Of a DNA stretch of 64,000 nucleotides, positions 7,543 through 16,539 are shown piece by piece. This DNA comes from Nocardioides dongkuii (GTDB taxonomy: Bacteria > Actinomycetota > Actinomycetes > Propionibacteriales > Nocardioidaceae), in contig NZ_CP059903.1 in the NCBI RefSeq assembly GCF_014127485.1, forward strand, positions 1,054,001-1,118,000, read 5' to 3'. The notes under the pieces were generated by a model. It was not told where the DNA came from. It saw only the letters and a program-made list of their open reading frames with translations, and did not search any database. The position numbers and the translations under genes are program-made. Position 1 is the first letter of the stretch, and each line of letters begins with the position of its first letter.

Positions 7543-8931
7543 GTGACCCACGCCCCCACCATCGGCACCGTCGGCGAGCTCCGGGCCTCCGGCCACGTGC
7601 ACCGCACCCTCCGCACCGAGATCCGCGAGAACCTCCTCGCCAAGCTCCGCGACGGCGTCGAACCGTGGCCCGGGCTGCACGGGCTCCAGGACACCGTCGT
7701 CCCGCAGCTCGAGCGGGCGCTGATCGCCGGGCACGACGTGGTGCTGCTCGGCGAGCGCGGCCAGGGCAAGACCCGGCTGCTGCGCACCATGGTCGGCCTC
7801 CTCGACGAGTGGACGCCGGTGATCGCGGGCTCCGAGCTCGGCGAGCACCCCTACGAGCCGGTCACGCACGCGTCCCGCCGCCGCGCCGCCGAGCTCGGCG
7901 ACGACCTCCCGGTGGCCTGGCGGCACCGCGACGAGCGGTACGCCGAGAAGCTCGCCACCCCCGACACGAGCGTGGCCGACCTGATCGGCGACGTGGACCC
8001 GATGAAGGTGGCCGAGGGCCGCTCGCTCGGCGACCCCGAGACCATCCACTTCGGGCTGATCCCGCGCAGCCACCGCGGCATCGTCGCCATCAACGAGCTC
8101 CCCGACCTCGCCGAGCGGATCCAGGTCGCGATGCTCAACGTGATGGAGGAGCGCGACATCCAGATCCGCGGCTACGTGCTGCGCCTGCCGCTCGACGTGC
8201 TGGTCGTCGCCAGCGCCAACCCCGAGGACTACACCAACCGCGGGCGGATCATCACCCCGCTCAAGGACCGCTTCGGCGCCGAGATCCGCACCCACTACCC
8301 GCTCGGACTCGACGCCGAGATGGCCGTCATCCGCCAGGAGGCCGAGCTCGTGGCGCGGGTGCCCGAGCCGCTGCTGGAGATCCTGGCCCGGTTCACCCGC
8401 AACCTGCGCGAGTCCAGCTCGGTCGACCAGCGCAGCGGCGTCTCCGCGCGCTTCGCGATCGCCGGCGCCGAGACGATCGCGGCCGCCGCGCTGCACCGCG
8501 CCACCCGGCAGGGCGAGGAGGAGGCGGTCGCGCGGGCCGTCGACCTGGAGACCGCGCTCGAGGTGCTCGGCGGCAAGATCGAGTTCGAGTCCGGCGAGGA
8601 GGGCCGCGAGGAGGAGATCCTCACCCACCTGCTCCGCACCGCCACCGCCGAGACGGTCCGCCAGCACTTCCGCGGCCTCGACCTCGCGCTGCTGGTGGAC
8701 GCGATCGAGGCCGGCGCGATGGTGACCACCGGCGAGCAGGTCACCGCCCGCGACTTCCTCACCGGGCTGCCGGTGCTCGGCGAGTCCGAGCTGTACGACG
8801 AGATCTGCGACCGGCTCGGCGCCACCGACGACGGCGAGCGCGCCGGCGCCATCGAGCTCGCGCTCGAGGGGCTCTACCTGGCCCGGCGCATCGGCAAGGA
8901 CTCCGACGGGTCCGAGACCGTCTATGGCTGA
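7543..8931 (+). CDS. MoxR/magnesium-chelatase-I-like AAA+ ATPase
   Basis: A 462-residue AAA+ protein. Walker A is GERGQGKT (about residues 69-76), and the GIVAINELPDL segment sits where magnesium-chelatase BchI-type proteins have Walker B. A sensor region with SANPEDYTNRGRIITPLKDRF follows, as in the BchI/MoxR clade. It sits directly before a VWA protein, the standard ATPase/MIDAS pair that acts as a metal-insertion or protein-remodelling chaperone. No chlorophyll genes are present, so a chelatase role is unlikely. The equivalent pair in mycobacteria is Rv0958-Rv0959 (from memory). Confidence 0.88.
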   Translation: MTHAPTIGTVGELRASGHVHRTLRTEIRENLLAKLRDGVEPWPGLHGLQDTVVPQLERALIAGHDVVLLGERGQGKTRLLRTMVGLLDEWTPVIAGSELGEHPYEPVTHASRRRAAELGDDLPVAWRHRDERYAEKLATPDTSVADLIGDVDPMKVAEGRSLGDPETIHFGLIPRSHRGIVAINELPDLAERIQVAMLNVMEERDIQIRGYVLRLPLDVLVVASANPEDYTNRGRIITPLKDRFGAEIRTHYPLGLDAEMAVIRQEAELVARVPEPLLEILARFTRNLRESSSVDQRSGVSARFAIAGAETIAAAALHRATRQGEEEAVARAVDLETALEVLGGKIEFESGEEGREEEILTHLLRTATAETVRQHFRGLDLALLVDAIEAGAMVTTGEQVTARDFLTGLPVLGESELYDEICDRLGATDDGERAGAIELALEGLYLARRIGKDSDGSETVYG

Positions 8932-8952
8932 CGTCGCGCGGAGGTGGGCGGC

Positions 8953-10968
8953 GTGAGCAAGGACCGCACCCGCTTCAGGAAGTACGACGGCGGCGACCCG
9001 CTCGCGCCGCCGGTCGACATCGCCGAGGCGCTGGACGCCATCGGCGAGGACGTGATGGCCGGCTACAGCCCGGAGCGCGCGATGCGCGAGTTCCTGCGCC
9101 GCGGCGGCCGGGACCAGGCCGGGCTCGACGACCTCGCCCGCCGGGTGGCCGAGCGGCGCCGCGAGCTGACCCAGCGGCACAACCTGGACGGCACCCTCCA
9201 GGAGGTCAAGGAGCTGCTGGACCGCGCCGTGCTCGAGGAGCGCAAGCAGCTCGCCCGCGACGCGATGATGGACGACGCCGACCGGGCCTTCCGCGAGCTC
9301 CAGCTGGAGAACCTCCCCGCCAGCCCCGCCGCGGCGGTGAGCGAGCTCTCGTCGTACGACTGGCAGAGCCGCGAGGCCCGCGCCGACTACGAGAAGATCA
9401 AGGACCTGCTCGGCCGGGAGCTGCTCGACCAGCGGTTCGCCGGCATGAAGCAGGCCCTCGAGAACGCCACCGACGAGGACCGGGCCGCGATCAACGAGAT
9501 GCTCGGCGACCTCAACGAGCTGCTCGAGAAGCGGCAGCAGGGCACCGACACCGCCGAGGACTTCGCCGAGTTCATGGCCAAGCACGGAGACTTCTTCCCC
9601 GAGGACCCGAAGGACCTCGACGAGCTGCTCGACGCGATGGCGCAGCGGGCCGCCGCGGCGCAGCGGATGCTCAACTCGATGAGCGCCGAGCAGCGGCAGG
9701 AGCTGATGGAGCTCTCCGCCCAGGCGTTCGGGTCCCCGCAGCTCTCCGACGCGCTGTCCCGGCTCGACGGCAACCTGCAGTCGCTGCGCCCGGGCGAGGA
9801 CTGGGGCGGCTCGGAGCGGATGGACGGCGAGGAGGGGCTCGGCCTCGGCGACGGCACCGGCGTCTTCCAGGACCTCGCCGACCTCGACGAGCTCTCCGAG
9901 CAGCTCTCCCAGTCGTACGGCGGGGCGCGGATGGACGACCTCGACCTCGACAAGCTCTCCCGCCAGCTGGGCGACCAGGCCGCCGTCGACGCGCGGACCC
10001 TGCAGCGGCTCGAGAAGGCGCTGCGCGAGCAGGGCACCCTGCGCCGCGACTCCACCGGGCAGCTGCAGCTGACGCCCAAGGCGATGCGCCAGCTCGGCAA
10101 GGCGCTGCTGCGCGACGTGGCCGAGAAGATGTCCGGGCGCCAGGGCCAGCGCGACCTGCGCCGCGCGGGCGCCGCGGGCGACCTGTCCGGGGCGACGCGG
10201 GAGTGGGCGTTCGGCGACACCGAGCCGTGGGACATCCCGCGCACCGTGCTCAACGGCGTACGCCGCCGCGCGGGCGACCCGACCGGCGCCGTGCTCGAGA
10301 TCGGCGACGTCGAGGTGCAGGAGACCGAGGCCCGCACCCAGGCCGCGGTGGCGCTGCTCGTGGACACGTCGTTCTCGATGGCGATGGACGGCCGGTGGGT
10401 CCCGATGAAGCGCACCGCGCTCGCGCTGCACACGCTGATCCGCTCCCGGTTCCGCGGCGACCACCTGCAGCTGATCGGCTTCGGCCGGCACGCCGAGGTG
10501 ATGGACATCGAGGAGCTCACCGCGCTGGACGCGCGCTGGGAGAAGGGCACGAACCTGCACCACGGGCTGCTGCTCGCCAACCGGCACTTCCGCAAGCACC
10601 CGAACGCCCAGCCGGTGCTGCTCGTGGTCACCGACGGCGAGCCGACGTCCCACCTCGAGCCGGACGGCGAGGTGTTCTTCAGCTACCCGCCGCACCCGCT
10701 GACCGTGGCGTACGCCGTCCGCGAGCTCGACAACGCGCGCCGCCTCGGCGCGCAGACGACGTTCTTCCGGCTCGGGGAGGACCCCGGGCTGGCGCGGTTC
10801 GTGGACTCGATGGCCGACCGGGTCGAGGGCCGGGTGGTCGCCCCCGAGCTCGACGACCTCGGCGCCGCCGTCGTCGGGTCGTACCTCGGCTCGCGTCGCC
10901 CCGGCAGCGGCGGCGGGTCGGCGTACGGCGACTGGTTCGGCGGCCGGGGGTTCTGGGTCGGCGACTAG
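8953..10968 (+). CDS. VWA-domain protein, partner of the MoxR-like ATPase
   Basis: A 671-residue protein with a long, charged, helical N-terminal part (about 1-460, many Leu/Glu/Arg heptad-like stretches) and a C-terminal von Willebrand A domain. The MIDAS motif DxSxS is present as DTSFS near residue 472, and TDGEPTS supplies the later metal-loop Asp. It ends in a Gly/Ser-rich tail. The GTG at 8953 has GGAGG eight bases upstream and is preferred to a GTG nine bases earlier. It lies 21 bases after the ATPase and is almost certainly cotranscribed. Its 3' end overlaps the convergent DUF2695-like gene by four bases. Confidence 0.85.
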   Translation: MSKDRTRFRKYDGGDPLAPPVDIAEALDAIGEDVMAGYSPERAMREFLRRGGRDQAGLDDLARRVAERRRELTQRHNLDGTLQEVKELLDRAVLEERKQLARDAMMDDADRAFRELQLENLPASPAAAVSELSSYDWQSREARADYEKIKDLLGRELLDQRFAGMKQALENATDEDRAAINEMLGDLNELLEKRQQGTDTAEDFAEFMAKHGDFFPEDPKDLDELLDAMAQRAAAAQRMLNSMSAEQRQELMELSAQAFGSPQLSDALSRLDGNLQSLRPGEDWGGSERMDGEEGLGLGDGTGVFQDLADLDELSEQLSQSYGGARMDDLDLDKLSRQLGDQAAVDARTLQRLEKALREQGTLRRDSTGQLQLTPKAMRQLGKALLRDVAEKMSGRQGQRDLRRAGAAGDLSGATREWAFGDTEPWDIPRTVLNGVRRRAGDPTGAVLEIGDVEVQETEARTQAAVALLVDTSFSMAMDGRWVPMKRTALALHTLIRSRFRGDHLQLIGFGRHAEVMDIEELTALDARWEKGTNLHHGLLLANRHFRKHPNAQPVLLVVTDGEPTSHLEPDGEVFFSYPPHPLTVAYAVRELDNARRLGAQTTFFRLGEDPGLARFVDSMADRVEGRVVAPELDDLGAAVVGSYLGSRRPGSGGGSAYGDWFGGRGFWVGD

Positions 10969-11366
10969 GGCGCGTCGTCCCAGACCGAGGTGGTCCGGCG
11001 TCGCCAGTGGCCGCACGGGCGGGTGGAGGTCGACCGGACGCCGGCGCAGTCGGGCAGCTCGTCAGGTGCTTCGAGCTCGTCGGTGGCCAGGTCGCGCACC
11101 AGCAGGTGCCGGGCCAGCCGGTAGCCGTTGAGGAGCACCTCGCAGTCGCAGAAGGCCCCGACCTCCGCGAGCCGGTGCTCGAGGCCGGTCGCGGTGGGGG
11201 AGCGGACCTCCCGGAAGCGCTGCGCCCACCGGAGGGTCTCGTCGCACCCGATCTGCTCGACCGCGCGGGCCACGAAGCACACGAGGCACTGGCGGGCGGA
11301 CGGCTGCGCGCAGGGGTGGGCCAGGTCCTGGAGGTAGCGCTCGGCCTGGTCGGCGATCGACGTCAT
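10965..11366 (-). CDS. DUF2695-like cysteine-rich protein
   Basis: A 133-residue soluble protein of unknown function. The FCDCEVLLN segment near residue 72 resembles the DUF2695 signature; further Cys occur at the N-terminal half (CLVC, a C-x2-C) and near the C-terminus (CGHW), suggesting metal binding. It lies ten bases downstream of the BtuF-like gene, on the same strand, so the two may be cotranscribed. Confidence 0.6.
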   Translation of the reverse strand: MTSIADQAERYLQDLAHPCAQPSARQCLVCFVARAVEQIGCDETLRWAQRFREVRSPTATGLEHRLAEVGAFCDCEVLLNGYRLARHLLVRDLATDELEAPDELPDCAGVRSTSTRPCGHWRRRTTSVWDDAP

Positions 11367-11375
11367 GGGACCGGT

Positions 11376-12239
11376 CTAGTGGAGACCGCCGACAGCCGGG
11401 TGCAGGACGCCGGCCAGCTCCTCGACCCCGTCGACGAGGCGTGGCCCGGGCCGGGCCCAGGCGGCGTTCGCATCCACCGCGTGCACCGGGACTCCGGGCG
11501 GGAGCAGCCCCGCCCGGAGGAGCGCGTCGGCCTGCGCCTGCGCGCCGGCCCGGTCGTAGCCGCAGGGCGCCACGACGACCAGGTCGGGCCGCGCGTCGTG
11601 GACGGCCGCCCACGGGACCCGCACCGACCGCTCGCCGGCGGTGCCCAGCACCGGGTCGCCTCCGGCGAGCGTGACCATCTCGGGGATCCAGTGGCCGGGG
11701 GCGTACGGCGGGTCGGTCCACTCCAGGACGACGACTCTGGGCCGTGGCCGGTCGGCCACCCGGTCCGCGACCGCCGCGAGCCTGGCCCGCAGCGACGCCA
11801 CGAGGTCCGCGGCCTCGGCCTCCCTCCCGACGGCGCCGCCGAGCACGAGCACCGAGCCCAGCACCTCCTCGACCGTGCGCGGGTCGACGGTGAGCACCTC
11901 GGCGGTGCACCCGAGGTGCGCCAGCGCGTCGTCGACGACGGTGACGTCGACGGCGCACACCGCGCAGAGGTCCTGGGTCACGACGTGGGTCGGGTCGAGC
12001 GTGCGCAGGGCGTCCGCCGAGAGGCGGTAGAGGTTCTCGCCGGCGGCGATCGCGGCGGCGACGTACGCATCAATGCCGGCCGGGTCCAGCCCGGCCGGCA
12101 TCGAGGTGCTGGAGACGATCGCCCGGGTCCGTGCCTCAGCCGGGGTGTCGCACTCGAAGCTCACCCCGACCACGGCGTCCCCCGCGCCGAGGGCGAAGAG
12201 GATCTCGGTGGTGGAGGGGAGCAGCGAGACGATGCGCAC
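11376..12239 (-). CDS. BtuF-like cobalamin-binding protein without signal peptide
   Basis: A 287-residue periplasmic-binding-protein type III fold. It begins MRIVSLLPSTTEILFALGAGD, the start of the BtuF-like mature domain, with no signal peptide or lipobox. Later segments (ENLYRLSADALRTLDPTHVVTQD and CAVC) also match the cobalamin-binding family. No BtuCD genes are nearby, so a cytosolic corrinoid-binding role is likelier than import; this is inference. GTG start, supported by TAGCCT six bases upstream. Confidence 0.78.
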   Translation of the reverse strand: MRIVSLLPSTTEILFALGAGDAVVGVSFECDTPAEARTRAIVSSTSMPAGLDPAGIDAYVAAAIAAGENLYRLSADALRTLDPTHVVTQDLCAVCAVDVTVVDDALAHLGCTAEVLTVDPRTVEEVLGSVLVLGGAVGREAEAADLVASLRARLAAVADRVADRPRPRVVVLEWTDPPYAPGHWIPEMVTLAGGDPVLGTAGERSVRVPWAAVHDARPDLVVVAPCGYDRAGAQAQADALLRAGLLPPGVPVHAVDANAAWARPGPRLVDGVEELAGVLHPAVGGLH

Positions 12240-12245
12240 GGCCTG

Positions 12246-12251
12246 AGGCTA
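12246..12251 (-). promoter_or_regulatory. -10 element, leaderless BtuF-like gene
   Basis: TAGCCT on the minus strand, 6 bases before the GTG at 12239. Confidence 0.55.
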
Positions 12252-12280
12252 GGCCGGGGGACGGTCGGGCGGGCTGGTCG

Positions 12281-12904
12281 TCAGCTCGCGGTCTTGATGG
12301 CGACCTTGGTGAACTTGACCGCCTTCTTGACCGAGGGCTTCTTGCCGTCGGAGGAGCTGACGCCGGTCGTCACGAGGTGCTTGCCCTTGCGGACCACCAG
12401 CGCATGGGCGACGAGCCTGGTCTGGTCGAACGTCGCGGAGATGGTCCAGCCCTGGCGCTCCTCCCCGAGCTTGAACTTGATCTTGGTGACCTTGATCTTG
12501 ATGTCCTCGCCCTCGGGGCCCGCGAGGGGGCACTTCACGGTCTTGCCCGACGCACGCAGGTACGCGCTCGCGGCCTTCGCGGTGCGGAACTTCATCGCCG
12601 TGGTGAACACGCTCGGCTTGGCGCCCGTGGCCGCCTGGTCCGCCGGGTCGTCGACGGTGTAGGACGCGAACGTGGCGGTCGCCCCCTTGATCGCCTTGCC
12701 CTGCTTGCACTTCTTGGTGCTGCGGTAGACCTTGTCGTGGGTCACGTAGGACTCGCCGCCGAGGTGCGGGTAGACCTTCGTGACCTGCGCGACCGAGGGG
12801 ACCTCGGGCGCCTTCGCCGCGGAGGCGGGGGTCGCGAGGGCGGGGACGACGAGGGCGGGGACGGCGAGCGCGACCAGGGTGCGGCTGAGCCAGCGGGGGG
12901 ACAT
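12281..12904 (-). CDS. secreted protein of unknown function
   Basis: A 207-residue protein with a clear Sec signal peptide: Arg-rich start, hydrophobic core and a cleavage site after PASA (about residue 29). The mature part is Lys-rich with two cysteines that could form a disulfide (KKCKQG, VKCPLAG). It resembles actinobacterial sensor-domain-type or lipoprotein-like exported proteins in general shape only; no family is recognised. The ATG at 12904 has CGGAG seven bases upstream. Confidence 0.7.
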   Translation of the reverse strand: MSPRWLSRTLVALAVPALVVPALATPASAAKAPEVPSVAQVTKVYPHLGGESYVTHDKVYRSTKKCKQGKAIKGATATFASYTVDDPADQAATGAKPSVFTTAMKFRTAKAASAYLRASGKTVKCPLAGPEGEDIKIKVTKIKFKLGEERQGWTISATFDQTRLVAHALVVRKGKHLVTTGVSSSDGKKPSVKKAVKFTKVAIKTAS

Positions 12905-13017
12905 GGGTGCTCCGATGCGGTCGTGGGACGGGGTCGGCAGGGAACCTAGCCGCCGGCCGGCCGTCCCGCTGGTCCTTCGGTCGACAGGTCCGGCGGTGTC
13001 GACCTTCGTCTGGTCCG

Positions 13018-13023
13018 TAGGGT
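13018..13023 (+). promoter_or_regulatory. -10 element, leaderless azlC
   Basis: TAGGGT, 6 bases before the GTG at 13030 and directly abutting an alternative GTG at 13024. The spacing rule favours 13030. Confidence 0.55.
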
Positions 13024-13029
13024 GTGACG

Positions 13030-13680
13030 GTGCACGCGTCGTTCCGCCGGGGGATGCGGCTCGGGGTCCCCTTCGCAGCGGTCGGCTTCCTGCTCTCGAT
13101 GTCGTTCGGCGTGCTGGCCGTGCAGACCGGGCTGACGCCGCTCCAGGCGGTGGCGATGTCGGCGCTCGTGCACGCGGGGTCGGCGCAGTTCGCCGCCCTG
13201 TCGGTGGTCGGCGCCGGCGGCGGCCTGGTCCCGGCGGTCGCGGCCGCCGGGCTGATGAACGCACGGTTCCTGGCGATGGGCGTCGCGGTCGCGCCCTCGC
13301 TCCCGGGGCGCCCGCTGACCCGCGCGCTCCAGGGCCAGACCGTGGTCGACCCCTCCTGGGCGCTCGCCAACAACGGCGACGGCACCTTCGACCACCGGCA
13401 GCTGATGGGCTCCACCGTCCCGCAGTACGCAGGGTGGATCAGTGGCACCGTCGTCGGGGTCCTGATCGGCGACGTGCTCGGCGACACCGACCGGCTCGGG
13501 CTGGACGCGGTCTACCCGACGTTCTTCCTGGCGCTGCTGCTGGCCGAGGTGCGTGACCCCCGCACGCGGACGGCCGCGGTCGCCGGCGGGCTGCTGGCGC
13601 TGCTCCTGGTGCCCGTCGCGCCCCCCGGCGTACCCATCCTGGCCGCGGGCGTCGTCGCCCTCGTGGCGCTGGCGAGGTAG
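13030..13680 (+). CDS. azlC: AzlC family branched-chain amino-acid exporter, large subunit
   Basis: A 216-residue integral membrane protein with about seven hydrophobic segments. The GMRLGVPFAAVGFLLSMSFG start and the HAGSAQFAAL and MNARFLAMG segments are typical of AzlC. With AzlD it forms a proton-driven exporter of branched-chain amino acids or analogues. azlD follows at once. The upstream promoter hexamer suggests a leaderless message with start at 13030. Confidence 0.88.
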   Translation: MHASFRRGMRLGVPFAAVGFLLSMSFGVLAVQTGLTPLQAVAMSALVHAGSAQFAALSVVGAGGGLVPAVAAAGLMNARFLAMGVAVAPSLPGRPLTRALQGQTVVDPSWALANNGDGTFDHRQLMGSTVPQYAGWISGTVVGVLIGDVLGDTDRLGLDAVYPTFFLALLLAEVRDPRTRTAAVAGGLLALLLVPVAPPGVPILAAGVVALVALAR

Positions 13681-13684
13681 CGGC

Positions 13685-14002
13685 GTGGACAGCGCGGGGT
13701 GGTGGGTGCTGATCGGCGCGGTGGCGCTGGTGACCGTCGCGATCAAGGCGGCGGGTCCGGTCCTGCTGGGCGGGCGCGAGCTCCCGCCGCGGGCCGCCGC
13801 CGTCATCGCGCTCCTGCCCGCGCCGCTGCTCGCCGCGCTCGTCGTGACCGCCGCGCTCAGCGAGGGGCAGCGCTGGGAGGTCGACGCGAGCACCGCCGGC
13901 GTCGCGGTCGCGGGGGTGCTGCTGTGGCGGAAGGCGCCGCTGCTGCTCGCGGTCCTGGTGGCGGTGGCGGTCACCGCGGGCCTGCGCGCCCTCGGTGGAT
14001 AG
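13685..14002 (+). CDS. azlD: AzlD family transporter small subunit
   Basis: A 105-residue membrane protein with three to four hydrophobic segments. It starts with GTG four bases after the azlC stop. Length and position mark it as the AzlD partner of the exporter. Its stop codon overlaps the -10 element of the following permease gene. Confidence 0.82.
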   Translation: MDSAGWWVLIGAVALVTVAIKAAGPVLLGGRELPPRAAAVIALLPAPLLAALVVTAALSEGQRWEVDASTAGVAVAGVLLWRKAPLLLAVLVAVAVTAGLRALGG

Positions 14003-14005
14003 GTT
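14000..14005 (+). promoter_or_regulatory. -10 element, leaderless TSUP permease
   Basis: TAGGTT, 6 bases before the GTG at 14012. It shares its first bases with the azlD stop codon. Confidence 0.5.
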
Positions 14006-14011
14006 CCAGGG

Positions 14012-14791
14012 GTGGAGGACCCGACTGCGACCGTGCTGGCCCTGCTCGGACTCGCCGCGCTGACGGCCGGCTTCGTGGACGCGGTCGTCGGGGGCGGTGG
14101 GCTGATCCAGCTACCCGCGCTGCTGATCGGCCTCCCGCACGCGAGCCCGGTGCAGATCCTGGCCACCAACAAGCTCGCCTCGATCTGCGGGACGACGGTC
14201 AGCTCCGCGACGTACTACCGCCGCGTCCGGCCTGACCCCCGCACGTTCCTGCCGCTGATGCTGCTGGCCCTCGCCGGGTCGTTCTGCGGGGCGCTGGTGG
14301 CCAGCCAGGTGCCCCGCTCGGCGTTCGAGCCGATCGTGCTGGTCGCGCTGGTCCTGGTGGGGGCGTACGTCATCCTCAAGCCGGACCTCGGCTCCGCCAC
14401 GGTCCTGCGGTACGCCGGCCACCAGCACCTCGCCGCGGCGATGCTGGTCGGCGTCCTGATCGGCTTCTACGACGGCGCGCTCGGCCCCGGCACCGGCAGC
14501 TTCTTCGTCTTCGCGCTCGTCGGCCTGCTCGGGTACGGCTTCCTCGAGGCCTCCGCCAAGGCCCGGATGGCCAACTGGGCCACCAACCTCGGCGCGCTGC
14601 TGCTCTTCGTCCCGCAAGGCGCGGTGCTGTGGAAGACCGGGCTGGTCCTCGGCCTGTGCAACCTCGTCGGCGGGTACGTCGGGGCGCGGGTCGCCGTCTC
14701 ACGCGGCGCTCGGTTCGTGCGGGTGTTCTTCATCGTCGTCGTCTCCGCGTTCGTGGTCCGGATCGGCGGCGGCGTGCTGGGCGTCTGGTGA
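14012..14791 (+). CDS. TSUP (TauE/SafE) family permease
   Basis: A 259-residue membrane protein with about eight hydrophobic segments. The GFVDAVVGGGGLIQLP motif near the N-terminus and the repeated GFYDGALGPGTGSF motif near the middle are hallmarks of TauE/SafE proteins, which export or import sulfite, sulfoacetate or other organosulfur anions. The substrate is unknown. It is followed closely by the yigZ gene. Confidence 0.88.
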   Translation: MEDPTATVLALLGLAALTAGFVDAVVGGGGLIQLPALLIGLPHASPVQILATNKLASICGTTVSSATYYRRVRPDPRTFLPLMLLALAGSFCGALVASQVPRSAFEPIVLVALVLVGAYVILKPDLGSATVLRYAGHQHLAAAMLVGVLIGFYDGALGPGTGSFFVFALVGLLGYGFLEASAKARMANWATNLGALLLFVPQGAVLWKTGLVLGLCNLVGGYVGARVAVSRGARFVRVFFIVVVSAFVVRIGGGVLGVW

Positions 14792-14798
14792 GGCTTCC

Positions 14799-15443
14799 GT
14801 GAGCAGCTACCTCACCCTGGCCCGCGACGTCGAGGTCGAGACCGAGGTCAAGCGCTCGCGGTTCCTGGCGACGCTGGTGCGGGTCCCCGACGAGGCCGCG
14901 GCCCGGGCCGTGGTCGACCGGCTGCGCCGGGTGCACCACGACGCCCGGCACCACTGCTCGGCGTTCGTGGTCGGCCCGCCGCCGTCGCCGGTGGAGCGGG
15001 CGAGCGACGACGGGGAGCCCGCCGGCACGGCCGGGGCCCCGATGCTCGAGGTGCTGCGCGGGGCGGCCGGGGGCGCCGGGGTGAGCGACGTGGTCGCCGT
15101 GGTCACCCGCTGGTTCGGCGGCACCCTGCTCGGCGCCGGCGGGCTGGTCCGCGCGTACGGCGACGCGGTGCGCGCCGGCCTCGACCTCGCCGGGACCCGG
15201 CGCCGGAGCCTGGTGCGCGAGCACGTCCTGGTGGTCGACCACGCCGACGCGGGCCGGGTCGAGACCGAGCTGCGCGGTCGGGGCGTCGCCGTCCTCGCCA
15301 CGTCGTACGCCGACCGCGCGACGCTGCTCCTCGGCGTACCGCCGGAGGGGGAGGGGCGCCTGCACGCTCTCGTCGCCGAGCTGACCGGTGGCCGCGGGGA
15401 GACGAGCGCCGCGGGTGAGCGGTGGGTCGACGCGCCGGACTAG
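14799..15443 (+). CDS. YigZ/IMPACT family protein
   Basis: A 214-residue YigZ-type protein. The N-terminal UPF0029 domain (about 1-125) shows the KRSRFLATLVRV and DDGEPAGTAGAPML segments, and a C-terminal DUF1949 domain with a ferredoxin-like fold follows. The eukaryotic relative IMPACT regulates the translation-stress kinase GCN2; the bacterial role is unclear. The GTG start is eight bases after the permease stop, with GAGG upstream. Confidence 0.85.
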   Translation: MSSYLTLARDVEVETEVKRSRFLATLVRVPDEAAARAVVDRLRRVHHDARHHCSAFVVGPPPSPVERASDDGEPAGTAGAPMLEVLRGAAGGAGVSDVVAVVTRWFGGTLLGAGGLVRAYGDAVRAGLDLAGTRRRSLVREHVLVVDHADAGRVETELRGRGVAVLATSYADRATLLLGVPPEGEGRLHALVAELTGGRGETSAAGERWVDAPD

Positions 15444-15509
15444 CCACCCCGACCTCGTCCTGCCCGACCGCGATCCCGAAACCGGGGTGCTCCCGTGAGC
15501 GCCGGTCGC

Positions 15510-15515
15510 TAGCGT
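15510..15515 (+). promoter_or_regulatory. -10 element, leaderless dinB-like gene
   Basis: TAGCGT, 8 bases before the ATG at 15524. Confidence 0.45.
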
Positions 15516-15523
15516 CGGGCCCC

Positions 15524-16057
15524 ATGACCTCGACCGAACGCGTGGACCCGCCGCTGGCCGGCGACGAGCTCGCCATCCTGACCGGCTTCCTGGACTACCA
15601 CCGCGACACGCTGCGGCTGAAGACCGAGGGCCTCGACGGCGCCCAGCTGGCGGCGACGCTCCCACCCTCGGACCTCACCCTCGGCGGGATGCTCAAGCAC
15701 CTCGCGTTCGTCGAGCACTGGTGGTTCACCTGCGTCTTCCTCGGCCGGGAGTACTCCGAGCCGTGGGCGTCGGTCGACTGGAAGCACGACGCCGACTGGG
15801 ACTGGCACAGCGCCGTCCACGACAGCCCCGCCCAGCTGCGCGCGATGCTGGACGCCGAGATCGCGGTCTCCGACGGCGTGGTCGCCGAGGTGCTGGCCCA
15901 GGGACGCGGCCTGGACACGCCGTCCGAGCGGGTGGGGCGCACCGGCGACCGGTTCAGCCTGCGGTGGATCATGGTGCACATGATCGAGGAGTACGCCCGC
16001 CACAACGGGCACGCCGACCTGCTGCGGCAGTCGGTCGACGGGAGCACCGGCGACTGA
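15524..16057 (+). CDS. DinB/DUF664 family protein
   Basis: A 177-residue four-helix-bundle protein of the DinB/MST superfamily. Putative metal ligands are His in KHLAFVEHWW and His in EEYARHNGHADLLRQ, the usual spacing for DUF664. Members include mycothiol- and bacillithiol-dependent transferases, so a mycothiol-linked role is plausible in a mycothiol organism but not shown. Its stop overlaps the start of the next gene (TGATG). Confidence 0.82.
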   Translation: MTSTERVDPPLAGDELAILTGFLDYHRDTLRLKTEGLDGAQLAATLPPSDLTLGGMLKHLAFVEHWWFTCVFLGREYSEPWASVDWKHDADWDWHSAVHDSPAQLRAMLDAEIAVSDGVVAEVLAQGRGLDTPSERVGRTGDRFSLRWIMVHMIEEYARHNGHADLLRQSVDGSTGD

Positions 16058-16539
16058 TGATCCGCCCCGCCACCGCCGAGGACTGGCCGGCGATCTGGCC
16101 GTTCCTCCGCGACACCGTCGAGGCCGGCGAGACCTACGCCTATCCCCACGACCTCACCTCCGAGCAGGCACGCGACCTCTGGCTGGAGCGGCCGCCCGGC
16201 GCCACGGTCGTCCTCGAGGAGGACGGCGTCGTGCTCGGCACCGCCAAGATGGGGCCGAACCGGCCCGGCCGCGGCGACCACGTGGGCACGGCGTCGTTCC
16301 TGGTGGCGCCGCAGGCGCGCGGGCGCGGCGTGGGCCGCGCGCTCGGCGAGCACGTCGTGGCCTGGCACCGCGAGCAGGGCTACCGCGGCATCCAGTTCAA
16401 CGCGGTCGTCGAGACCAACACGGCCGCGGTCCGGCTGTGGGAGTCACTCGGCTTCGTCGTCGTCGGCACCGTGCCCGGCGCCTTCCGCTCGCGGGCCCAC
16501 GGCTTCGTGGGGCTGCACGTGATGCACCTGCCGCTCTAG
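16057..16539 (+). CDS. GNAT family N-acetyltransferase
   Basis: A 160-residue GNAT acyltransferase. The acetyl-CoA loop is visible as APQARGRGVGRALGEHV (Q/R-x2-G-x-G/A), followed by NTAAVRLWESLGF. Overlap with the DinB gene by the TGATG junction indicates one transcript. The acceptor substrate is not predictable. Its last four bases overlap the convergent AarF gene. Confidence 0.85.
   Translation: MIRPATAEDWPAIWPFLRDTVEAGETYAYPHDLTSEQARDLWLERPPGATVVLEEDGVVLGTAKMGPNRPGRGDHVGTASFLVAPQARGRGVGRALGEHVVAWHREQGYRGIQFNAVVETNTAAVRLWESLGFVVVGTVPGAFRSRAHGFVGLHVMHLPL

Noticed and set aside
7384..11016. A minus-strand open frame of about 1,200 codons and a plus-strand frame of about 1,660 codons over the ATPase/VWA genes
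   Set aside because: Both are antisense or off-frame reading of GC-rich genes; their translations are Arg/Gly/Ala/His-rich with no domain, whereas the third frame encodes clear ATPase and VWA proteins.
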